A stretch of 64,000 bases of DNA. Origin: Pseudopithomyces maydicus. Its lineage: Eukaryota > Ascomycota > Dothideomycetes > Pleosporales > Didymosphaeriaceae. The stretch spans positions 1,178,001 through 1,242,000 of the forward strand of contig JANTUC010000017.1 of the NCBI GenBank assembly GCA_026873275.1. Reading direction: 5' to 3'. Positions 45,635 through 55,048 of the stretch are shown here, piece after piece; position 1 is the stretch's first letter, and every line of letters starts with the position of its first letter. Made by a program: the position numbers and the translations under genes. Under the pieces are notes generated by a model. It searched no databases. It was not told the DNA's origin and was given only the letters and a program-made list of their open reading frames with translations.

Positions 45635-48600
45635 CTATATATAACGCAACGGCTCCGCATCGAAAAGCCGGCCCAAGTACTCCTTCATCCAGTCGTTCTG
45701 TCGCAAGTTCCAGTCGCGAATAATCCACTTGCTCGCAATTTGGACGTGCGCGTTGAACCACTCCAATGGACTGCTAGTCCCCGTCTTCCTGGCGAGCTCC
45801 CGGCGCGACGCCTCCAGGTCAGCACACTCGAAAATCAGGTGTCGCACGGTTTGTTGTTCGGCACCGCATGGACAGTTGGGCGAGGTGTCGTCGTCCTCGT
45901 CCTCGTCGTCAGAGATGTAAGCGTAGAATCGCGGTCTGGCTTGTCGGGCATTGGGGATCGGCCCGGATTGTGCGGATCGTGCGGTGTTCGAGTTGTAGCG
46001 TGCGATAGTGGCCTTGGTTAGAGCCTTCTCGACACGGGCTCGGATCAAGGCGCTGCTTTGCTGTCGTGTTAGCTGGTCGTGACGTCGAATATTGTGCTCG
46101 CCCCATTCATCGTACAGACAGATGCGGTCCTTTGACCTCTCCTCGCCTTTTTTCTGGGCGGCGTAATCGGCCCATTGCTTGTGGCACTCGTCTTGTACAA
46201 TAGCTTTGGTGTACTGATCGAGGAGGATGTTGCGGCGACGAATATCTTGGGATGGGTTATCAAGTTTACCCTCACAGGCGTACTTGATTAGCTCTTTGTC
46301 TTGGGAGAAGTGTTCCGAGGGATCGGCAATCAAATACAGTCGTCTCCTTTCAACGGCGGGACACTTAGTGACCGGAAATCTCTGGCAGATGCTATCCAAG
46401 ATCGAACAGAGATGGTTGTACGGCGTGGTTGAGATGAACTTTGCCCTAGTCGTTCTCGCACGCCGCTCAAGAAAACACTGGATATTCTCCACGAAGAGTT
46501 CCTTCTCAAGCTCTTTGACAGGCGTCTCGCTCAGCGCTCCTGCGATAAGACGAAGAAATCGGTTCTGCGCAACATCTAGCTTTCCTTGCAATGCTTTGGA
46601 GAGCGCAGCTCGGCCTTCCCTATGGTACCAAACCGAACAGCCATAGCTCAAACAGGCTCTTGCTACGCTGAGATAGACCCTGCGGGCATAGCGATGCTCT
46701 GGACCACCAGATGCATTGAAGATCGCCTTGAAAGCGCGTTCGAGCTGTTCCAGCTTGCTCACAACCTGTGACCGTCAATGCTTTGTTGGGGGTAGAAGGG
46801 CATCCACTTACAGCTGAAATATGCGCGCTCCATGTAAGCTTTTGATCGAGCACAACACCCAGGACTTTGACTTCTTTCACGAGCGCAGTTGACTTGTCGA
46901 TATCTTTGATGTTTGGCACCTCGTGAGTACACTTCAACTTTTTGCCCCGACGTCGAGTGAAATGCATAATCTTATATTTGCTGGGCTCAAACTTTGCGTC
47001 AAAGTTGTTAGCCCATGTATTGCACCGATCATGGACCCTTTTCAGAAGCGAATTGTTAGTCTTGAAGCTCTTTGAAACAACCAAGGTACAGATATCATCA
47101 TGATAGCCAACATCGTAATTCATACCAGAACCAGAACGAGAGCCATCAAGCGTCTTTGAAAGAAAGTTGAAAAGTGGAGTTGAATAGAGAAGGAAAAGGA
47201 TGGATGACAATGGACTTCCCTGGGGGAGGCCACGACGGACGGAGACATTCTCAATATCATGCCCTGGGATGCGAAAAGTTGTCTCGTGAGAGAGCCACGA
47301 GTGAATCGACTCAACGAACCATTCTGGGATGCGCTGGTATCGTAGTATCCTGATGAGCTTTGCATGATCGACCGAAGGATACGCTCCATTGATATCAAGA
47401 CCCATATAGCTGACGCAGCAATTTTGCTTCCAAGCAGTGAGAACAATATCGGTAATGTACCGCAACGCTGTATCCGTCGACCGACCAGCACAACCCATCT
47501 GTGATTTCGAAATAGTGCCATGAGCGGAGACGAATGTATTGACACGTTGCGCCATAATCGAGTCAACCATCATGCTCATGCGACACATGAGTGAAATTAC
47601 GCGATAGTTCTTTGGAAGAGAGTAAGGATTGGGTCCCAAAGTGCCGTCCGGATTCACCGCCCTCTGCTTCCCAGGCTTACGTATCACGATGCTGGTAGTC
47701 TTGCAGAAAGACTTTGGACGATGACTGAGTGCGAACATGGCGTTGATAATTCGCATGAGAGGGTCGATCAGTTCATCGGCACATATCTTCAACAACTCAT
47801 TCGGGGCGTCGCCATCCATTGTCGACTTGCCCTTCTTGAGTTGTCCGAACAAGCGCTTGACTTCGCTTCGATTGACTCGCGAGAACATCTCATACGGTTC
47901 ACCAGGAGGAGTGAGGTCGAAATCTGGAGTCTCGGAGGAGGAGGACATGGGCTCAAGAACCATCCTGGGCAGGAGATATCGAGCCTTCTCAGGATTGCTG
48001 GTGATAATTTGCCTTCTGTCGCCCAGCAGATTGGGCAGATAGGCCTCCTCGTACTCATCGAATTTCCTCTGGAATTTCTGACAACGATAGACGTCATCAA
48101 TTGTCGCATTCATCCATCGGTTATGATTCAGTCTGCGGCGCTCTCTTCTGAAGATCTTCTTGAATTCTCGCCTCGCTCTCTTGTGCTCGTCAACGTTTTC
48201 TTGAGTGCGCAGGCGCTGCGCTAGTTTGCAAGCGCGTCGCATAGTTTGCCGAGCTGCCTTGCAGTCCTTCGTGAACCCTGCTTTGGCGAAGCCAGAGAAT
48301 GGTCTAACGCGAGGAACCTGTTCACAAGCCTCTCGGAGGACCGCTAGGACGTCTGACACGTAATTGTCTAACGCAGTCGGCGAGTCAAGGGTCGGATGGC
48401 CGATGACTTCTAAAGCTTCGCCGACCATAGTTTTGAGTCTCCCAGTGTCAGCTCGTTCCCAGTTGCGACGGTCGTTGAGTTTGTACTTGAAATCCATATT
48501 GATAGTGGTTATGATCGGGAAGTGATCAGAAGTAGCAATCGTGCCGCTGTTCACCCAATCATAGCGAATATCAACTGGATCGCACCGCGGTCGCAAATTC

Positions 48601-49232
48601 TTGTCAACAAGAGTCAGGTCAAGGGTACTCCATGAAACATGTTCTGGAAGCTTCTCCCATGTCTTCGCTCCCGGCGGAGTGAGAAGGTCCATAATAGGCT
48701 GAAAAGTGTTGTAAAAGTCTCTTGCTTTTTGATCTGAAGAACGACTCCTTGGCCCGGCCCACCACTCATGGTGTAAGTTGAAGTCACCGAGCATAATGTT
48801 GTATTGATCGTCCTCCAGCATGTTGTACATACTTTCGACTGTCAGTTCGGTACCACCACGGTTCGCAAGGGGACGGTTATATACGTTGTGTATATTAAGA
48901 TAGCCATCTTCGAACCCGGTCTGAATGCGTAGACTGATTCGAAGGTCGTCATGAACCTCTTTAGTGTAGTTTTGAAGACCTTTGCGAACGTAAAAACAAA
49001 CCATAGGACGAGTGCCTTCGAACGAAGGATCAAAGCCTTCAACATCGCAAACGAGATCATAGCCGCCAAGTCGATGTAATTTAGTGAATGTAACTGCAGA
49101 TACCTCTTGCAAAGCAAGAATATCAACCCCATCCCTGAGAGCAATATCAACAATATCCCTCTGTACACCTTCTTTCTTGGCGACGTTGAGCTGAAGAATC
49201 TTCAGCGGTTTTCCATTGGTGACTGGTGTCAT
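45635..49232 (-). CDS. LINE ORF2: APE endonuclease and reverse transcriptase
   Basis: The predicted protein is 1183 aa from exons 49232-46812 and 46765-45635, with a 46-bp intron (46811-46766; donor GTAAGT, TTGAC branch, acceptor CACAG). The N-terminal exonuclease-endonuclease-phosphatase domain shows LKILQLNVAKK, ILALQEV (catalytic Glu), IMLGDFNLHHEWW and IATSDHFPI. The reverse transcriptase shows PKNYRVISLMCRM, SQMGCAGRSTDTAL, YMGLDINGAYPSVDHAKLI (first catalytic Asp), RRGLPQGSPLSSILFLLYS and YHDDICTLV (YHDD in place of the usual FADD/YADD). After the thumb region the second exon ends in a zinc motif, CPCGAEQQTVRHLIFEC, as in many LINEs. I see no RNase H domain. The protein nicks target DNA and primes reverse transcription from it. 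Confidence 0.95.
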
Positions 49233-49410
49233 TACAAAATCGAAGAAGATTCAGTAGATACACAACCATTAGTGGAAAGGCGATCATATGCGAGTCGCAC
49301 AGCAGGCGGAGCATTTTCAGCGTCCTCAAAAAAATCCGTTTATTCGGTACGAACGGCCGTTTTCCAAAAACTCGTTTCTTCGGGTTGCCGGGCCGAACAT
49401 CTGGCTGCTG

Positions 49411-51689
49411 CTACAAAACCCCCAAAATTGCTCTTGAGCGGGTCTGAGGACCCACCACATGCTCATCTGCGGAGGCATTGTCTTGTGAAGTAACGCGATC
49501 ATCCCTGAGAGGAACGACTAGAGCTGTGGTAGGCAGGGAAGATGTAGAGGATGTGTTGCCACCTGACGTCTGCCTGGATATAGCTGTGGAGCCGGACTGC
49601 CTAGGCGTTGTTGGATTAGAAGGTGGAACTGCATCCGGTACAGTAGCAGCTGGACGAGAATCTGACGTGTGGTCAAGAGCTGAAAGTGCCGTAGTACTTC
49701 TGGTTGAAACCGATCGCGAAGAAGACTCTGGAAGTGCCAGCCGATTTTCGCTCGCCGAGGTTGACAGGGCAGAATCACCACCCACATGAGCGTCCATATC
49801 TAGCCCAGAGGAATGGTCTCCGCTACCAGTAGTATCCAAAGCCTGCTCGGTAAAGAGCTCGGAAATTCCCAATGAAGTAGACGAAGATGCGCTAGAACGG
49901 CGGGGACGTCTCTTGGCCAAAGCCTTGCTGCTGAAGAGAGGTTTTAAGGAAGCTTCGTCACGGTTCTGAGGAAGGCGATTGGAACGGCTTTTCTTCTTCG
50001 TGTTTCCCTGAGGTTGCGCTGGCGAACTGTGGAGGAATTGCACGGCCGACGCGCAAACAGTACTGGAGTCGCTAGCAAAGGAATCACGAGTCGAGTTCTC
50101 AGTCTCGGATCCACCAGCATTCTTTCGGGTTGCTTTGGATTTGCCGGGGCGATTTCCACGGGGTAAAGTAACATCGGAGGCGTTGGGATCAGAAACGCTG
50201 GCTTTGGCTTTTCCAGCTGTAGATTTGGCCTTCATCGATCGGGTTTCACGCCGCCTCAATGTTGGAGAATCAACCTCTGGCGTTGCAGGAGGCGTAATTT
50301 CTGATGATACAGTGAGTATAAATATCCAAAAATGGTGTTGCAAGCTACTGACCAGGTTCGTCATGAGAAACCGACATGGCATCTGCATCGTCGCTACGAT
50401 CCGAATCCGAAACCGTAGCTTCCCTCTCTAGAGCTCCATAACGATTTGTATCCGGAGCCTGCGGAGCAGTATCCACCCTCCTTGACGCTGTCTGCGGTTT
50501 GTCTCGTGGAGATCGCCTTGGATGGTTGTTAACCAAATGCCACCGCTCGCTATCGACCTTATCTTCGTCAGGAATCCAGCGTGGACCTCTACGCGACCGG
50601 ACTTGTAATTTCCGAAGATAAGGTCGAATCGCTGGACACTTCTCGTATGCCCAAGCAGGGTGACTCTCTTCGCATGTGGGACACTTGGCCTTCGACCAGT
50701 CCTTTTGGTCATGAGGGCAGTTTTTGTGACGGTGAGAGGACGATGAGCAGAACCAGCACTTCATCGCACCCTTGCAGCTGGTCTCCTTGTGTACAACACC
50801 TCCACATTGGTAGCAATTGAATGGGTCAAATGTACATTCCCATCCCTCAGCATTGTAGGGTCGACCGTCGAGGAGTATCTGGGCCTCAGTCAGTCTTCGG
50901 ATCACATTGACTGCAGCCAAAGGCAAACCAGACGCAAAGGGTTCATCTTACCTGAGCCTCAGCATGTATGCGACGAGCGTCTTCCCAAGACAATTCGAGT
51001 CGTAACGTTTGTTGCTTCATGTAACCACGCATGATCTTAACATTGTTGTCCTTGCCCCAGCGTTGCAAGTGATCGCTTGTGATGTTGCGGATAGCAGTAT
51101 GGACACGAATGACATACATGCGAGGGCCATTCTCACCTTCAGAACAGGGCGCTAACTCCAGATGACAGCGCAATTGAGGGGTAAGAGGCTCGAGTTTAGT
51201 CAGCACTTCGTCTGAAGGAACCCAGCAACAAAGAGATTGTCGTCGCTGATCCAGTGACATGGAAGTGATAGTGTTGTATGGGTATTCGAGTTTTTCCAAT
51301 TTCCCTTTCAGCGAGCCGCAAGACTTTTCCTTACTCAAAGTATCGAACTTTTTCGGATCGAGCTTCAGAGACAATGATACCTTAGAGGTAGTAGCGATCA
51401 GCCGGGCGATCTAAATGCGGTATGAAGGAGCCGGAGGACGATTGATACTCACATTGTTTGGTCGGGGCCTTCTCGGTGGAAGACTCTCACAGGAGTCATG
51501 CAACTCCTCGCAATATTTCTTCAACCCAGCCATCAGTTCAGTTTTGAAATCACCAAGAATCCATCTCCGAGTAGCAAGTTGCAATTGCTCTTTGCATATT
51601 GTCTTGATGCGTGGATGCAGAGCTTCCAGAACGGATGGAAATATGTGGTCTGACAACGCTGATAAGTTGACAGCAGGTTGGGACGCCAT
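49411..51689 (-). CDS. LINE ORF1: Gag-like nucleic-acid-binding protein
   Basis: Blocks at 51689-51453, 51410-50952, 50884-50353 and 50300-49411 join to 705 aa. The junctions are a 42-bp segment (51452-51411), a 67-bp intron (50951-50885) and a 52-bp intron (50352-50301). The last two shift frame, so they must be introns or indels. The 42-bp one keeps frame and could instead be a single nonsense codon. The centre carries two CCHC zinc knuckles, CYQCGGVVHKETSC and CWFCSSSSHRHKNC, then CPTCEESHPAWAYEKCP. The C-terminal third is Ser/Thr/Arg-rich and probably disordered. LINE ORF1 proteins coat the element RNA in the cytoplasm and act as chaperones. The 67-bp intron is made of the dispersed repeat (see findings). 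Confidence 0.88.
50885..50951 (-). repeat. Dispersed repeat copy 7, coincident with an intron of LINE ORF1
   Basis: On the minus strand it begins GTAAGATGAA, contains TTGCGTCTGGTTTGCCTTTG and ends GAAGACTGACTGAG. Its left part matches the CCAGACGCAACGGATTCAT side of the dispersed repeat, and its right part matches copy 3. The central palindrome is missing, so it is about 25 nt shorter than other copies. Its ends are the GT and AG needed to keep the ORF1 frame. Confidence 0.75.
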
Positions 51690-51735
51690 GGATAGCGCAG
51701 TATGATGGATGAGATTGGCAAAAAGGTCAAAGCCT

Positions 51736-51780
51736 GAGACCTGTCTAGGCTTTTACGACGATAATTGAACGACTGATTGA
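51736..51780 (+). repeat. Dispersed repeat copy 8
   Basis: The sequence GACCTGTCTAGGCTTTTACG, then ACGATAATTGAACGACTGAT; only the right half is recognisable. It begins some 47 bp outside the LINE ORF1 start. Confidence 0.75.
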
Positions 51781-51944
51781 AAAGCATGAGAGATTTAGGT
51801 ACCAGTACAGTGGACTGAGGGCTGGTTAAATGTTGAATGACCATAGAACCATCTACAGACTTAGAGAGAGTAGTCGTTACTCTCATATCGCCGCTTTTAC
51901 CATAGACATGAAGCCGAGTCTCTAGCATTGCCGATGTCGTATAC

Positions 51945-51995
51945 GCATGGAGCCTCGGCATGACCTGTACAGGTTCTTACGACAATAATTGAAAA
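51945..51995 (+). repeat. Dispersed repeat copy 9
   Basis: The sequence GGAGCCTCGGCATGACCTGT, then ACAGGTTCTTACGACAATAA, then TTGAAAATCATACGC. It has the complete central palindrome ACCTGTACAGGT. Confidence 0.8.
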
Positions 51996-52083
51996 TCATA
52001 CGCATGGAGCCGAGCTGCAGGAGTCGTCGAAGGGATCGAACGGGCCCGATGATTGACCCACTCGCCGATCGCCTATCGGAACG

Positions 52084-52120
52084 TAGGTCATGCCGGCGGC
52101 AAACCAGACGCAACGGAGCT
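52084..52120 (-). repeat. Dispersed repeat copy 10, internally deleted
   Basis: The sequence TAGGTCATGCCGGCGGCAAA, then CCAGACGCAACGGAGC; the middle CTCCAGCCAAA is lost. Confidence 0.7.
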
Positions 52121-52940
52121 CGAAGTGATGTAACAATGGCCCATCAGCTCCAGGTCGGGACGCGGCCAAGAGGTTTGCCATGCAGTTGGAAAAATCCCGC
52201 AACAGGTGGGTACGTGGGTATGTACGTGTCGCTGTAGAACTAAAGATAGTGTGAAGCGGGAGACAATCCAATCCAGGCACCGGGACCTCGCCTAAAGCAC
52301 GCTCGCTCAAGGCCCTGACTAGTGGCGGAGCTTAGCGTTAAGCTGAACCACTTTGCCGGGTGGCCGCGTGGGAGGTCGCGGAACTACCGGTATTTCGAGA
52401 CCAGTGCGGGGTAGAACCGCTCCGAAGCTACTCAGGAACTCGGCTGTCTCGGGCATAAGCGAGAAACCCTCGCTAGGGTGAAAGCGAACCTGTTTCCAAC
52501 TTTCCATACCGTCCAGCATCAACAATCACCGACAACTTGCTAACTATGCCACGCACTTGCCACCGATCACTCCCACATACGACGTCTCTTTCGGTCCTCG
52601 CCCAGCTCCGGAAAATCGAGCTCTGAGTCCCAGCGCAAGTCTAACATCATCCCGCCAAAGACCTTTCCAAGCTTGGTATTGAAACAAACCTCGCGCGTAC
52701 CGCTAAGACCGAACAGCGACCTACCAAGACCGTCAAACAACGCCACAAAGACCTCTATCACCACGCGCAAGGAACCCGGCGGTGATGATGAGAGGAGTTC
52801 CACCACCCCAAAGAACAATATCCCTATGCGACGCGCATCTTTGCGATACTATCGACGACGATGCGCGCGCTCGGAGCGCGCTCGGAGGCCACCACCCAGG
52901 CGATGTGGATTATCCCGACCAGCTTTTCGCCCATATCAGC

Positions 52941-53025
52941 GTCGTGATTATCGTGGTAAGGGCCCAGATAGGCCATGCCGACTCGAGCCAAAAGCGACCA
53001 GACGCAACGGATTCATCATCGCACA
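52941..53025 (-). repeat. Dispersed repeat copy 11, full length
   Basis: GTGATTATCGTGGTAAGGGC, then CCAGATAGGCCATGCCGACT, then CGAGCCAAAAGCGACCAGAC, then GCAACGGATTCATCATCGCA. On the minus strand it runs from GTGCGATGATGAATCC towards GAAAAG, again GT to AG. Confidence 0.75.
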
Positions 53026-53503
53026 TATCTTCTGGGGTCGCTACGTCGAGAAGCCTGCCGATGGCCTTAGCCATGAAATCCTTGACTGAAATGCCGGTCG
53101 GCCTTTTGAAGAGAGAGTACTTATAGGTGCGCCGGCACGAAATATCGCTTACAACTGATAACCGAGACGTCGATTTTAGCACTCCCGAATACATGACCCA
53201 AGACCGCTGTCAACGCCGTCTTAACTCAGATTTCCGCTCTATCTGCTACCTGTTAGGCTGACCGACTTTCAGGTAGCTCCGCACTAAACAACACATGATG
53301 CAGGGACCGACCGCACATGCTTATCGAATTATATGAATATCCTCGGCGAGTCTGATCCCAGCATTGGCGATCTCGGTCCAAGCCTGGTCGAGATAGGCGT
53401 AGAAGAACCTGGAGAAAGCGCGCGCTACGTTTGAGCGCAAGAGAAACGACTTGCGTGTCGCGCAAGTGCCCGTGACCAATGTAGAAGCACTGTTATCGAG
53501 ATA

Positions 53504-53590
53504 CAGTCGTCAATTACTGTCGTTCGAACCTGTACAGGTCATGCCGACTCCAGCCACCAAGGGCAAACTAGACGCAACGAATCCAACAAT
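53504..53590 (-). repeat. Dispersed repeat copy 12
   Basis: About 70 bp identical to copy 6 (44395-44468), 9 kb away, including the CCAAGGG insertion. The flanks differ. Confidence 0.9.
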
Positions 53591-53754
53591 AAAGAGCACT
53601 GCCTAATGTAAAGACCCTACCATCGAAATACCTGCATCCGGTCAGCTACAGTCCGTTTATCGCAGAAGTCAATACCTATGATAAGATGTGCTTCGTACCG
53701 GCCATCTTACTAGAATCCGGACTTTGCGCGTGCAAGTAAGGCGTAGCGGGGTAG

Positions 53755-53798
53755 CACGATATATACAGGTCCTTGCGACGTCAATCGAAGACCACCGC
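53755..53798 (+). repeat. Dispersed repeat copy 13
   Basis: GATATATACAGGTCCTTGCG, then ACGTCAATCGAAGACCACCG; centre and right half only. Confidence 0.65.
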
Positions 53799-54236
53799 GG
53801 AGTACTAGGTAATCGAGCGATCGCGTAGCCAAAGAAATGGCGCGATAAATATCATTAAACGGAAGGTTTGTTTGCGGACCAGGACGTTGCGCTGAGGCGA
53901 GGGACGTCACTTCTTTTGCCTTCAAGTAAGGCTATTGTTTTCCATCCGTCGTGTTGATTGCGACGCACCTTTTTGTTCAACCCTAAACGAGGGTGAACAA
54001 CTAGGGATACAGCGTATCAGGAACACAAGTCCGGTGGAGTGAAAACCGCTGGTAAAACTTACCGCCGAAGGGATTTCCTCCGAGGTACAGTGTATGTAGA
54101 ACGGAGCTGAAGCAGTAGAAAATAGTGAGATGGCTATATCAACAGCTACAAAACATTAGGGTTACTTCCCCCAGTGAACTCGATCGAACCGAGAATACCC
54201 CATACCCCAAAAATTCCCCCACCGTCTGAACACCCG

Positions 54237-54521
54237 TCAGTCATCGTCCAGCTTATCCCAACTCTTGTCGCTGAGCTCGGAAGCAGACGATCCAGAATAG
54301 GCGCGCAATGGGGTATCTTCTTGTTTCTCTAAAACGGTGTACTGTGGAGTAACGGGTGTTTCATCAGCAGCTGGGACTTGCTCTTCGGTCGCCGTTTCCT
54401 TTGAGTTTGCATCCTGCACGGCGCCTCTTAGGGTGAAGATGGATATGAGGATTACGGATAAGTAGCCTAGTATGAGATTGAGGAAGAATTGGTTAATGGA
54501 AGTGGGTTGGATGTATGCCAT
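54237..54521 (-). CDS. Small single-pass membrane protein, hypothetical
   Basis: An intact 94-aa frame starts MAYIQPTSINQFFLNLILGY and continues through one hydrophobic helix (FFLNLILGYLSVILISIFTL). A polar, acidic cytosolic or luminal tail rich in Thr, Glu and Ser follows, ending SELSDKSWDKLDDD. No family is recognised. The hydrophobic helix near the N-terminus could be a signal anchor. Two other small membrane orphans lie within 6 kb (58118 and 59949). Because the frame is short, coding status depends on expression or conservation evidence. Confidence 0.55.
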   Translation of the reverse strand: MAYIQPTSINQFFLNLILGYLSVILISIFTLRGAVQDANSKETATEEQVPAADETPVTPQYTVLEKQEDTPLRAYSGSSASELSDKSWDKLDDD

Positions 54522-55048
54522 GGTGTGGAAGGGATGGATGGATGCTGTGTAGATGTATGTGCGTGGTTCAGTGGGGAATTGACAGGCGTGTGCGTGTAAT
54601 GACCGTGTAGTTCTGATATGTAGCTAGTTCATGATTGGGTATGAAAGTCCTGGTATCAGTGAGTCAGGTGGATTTAATCTTTATATTCGATCTCGGAGCC
54701 CGTTCCGTGAATGCATGTGGTACGGCTAATGCTGTGTGGTCGGGCCCCGGGGATTGTGAAGTATCTGGTGATGTAACTATTTCCTGATTGGATGATTTTT
54801 TATTAGCTTCCACAATTAAAACAATTCAGTTGGCTACTTCAAAAAGCTAGAAACCCTGGAATCCATGAACCGCAACAGGCAGTGCATGAGTCCAGGCAAC
54901 GCGCTGTCACGTGAGCGCTAAGCTGAATTTCTCGCTGACTCAGTACGTGAAGCGCCCCGCGTCACATCCCACCACGGCTTTCCTCGCCAACATCCAACTT
55001 CCAAACAGCGCGTGTTTACGCCTTCAATTCGTCGCCTTTTCCGAAAGA
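54522..55048. other. Divergent promoter region
   Basis: Spacer of about 530 bp between the divergent small membrane protein gene and QTRT2. It has a short GGATGGATGGATG run at about 54530-54545 and a T-rich stretch near 54795. Nothing else is seen. Confidence 0.5.

Larger units (their letters stand above)
45635..51689 (-). mobile_element. LINE (non-LTR retrotransposon), APE-type, near intact
   Basis: Two consecutive genes on the minus strand, ORF1 (Gag-like with zinc knuckles) then ORF2 (endonuclease, reverse transcriptase, C-terminal zinc motif), define a Tad/I-jockey-like LINE. ORF1 and ORF2 are 178 bp apart. All catalytic motifs of ORF2 are present, and neither ORF shows the stop codons that RIP leaves, so the insertion looks young. 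Reading frames continue only if short GT-AG segments are removed (one in ORF2, two or three in ORF1). No poly(A) run or clear target-site duplication is visible, so true ends are unknown. The 3' UTR probably extends to about 45600 and the 5' UTR beyond 51690. Confidence 0.93.
51690..54236. other. Repeat-dense region upstream of the LINE
   Basis: This probably contains the LINE 5' UTR/promoter next to 51690. Six dispersed-repeat copies follow. Frames at 52319-53200 are short and repeat-derived. A minus frame at 52910-53194 runs through copy 11 and is not convincing as a gene. Confidence 0.5.

Noticed and set aside
45635..51689. Possible virus-derived element
   Set aside because: The endonuclease plus reverse transcriptase order, zinc-knuckle ORF1 and absence of LTRs, capsid or integrase identify a LINE.
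52910..53194. 94-codon minus frame through repeat copy 11
   Set aside because: Half of it is the dispersed repeat; no conserved partner exon was found.
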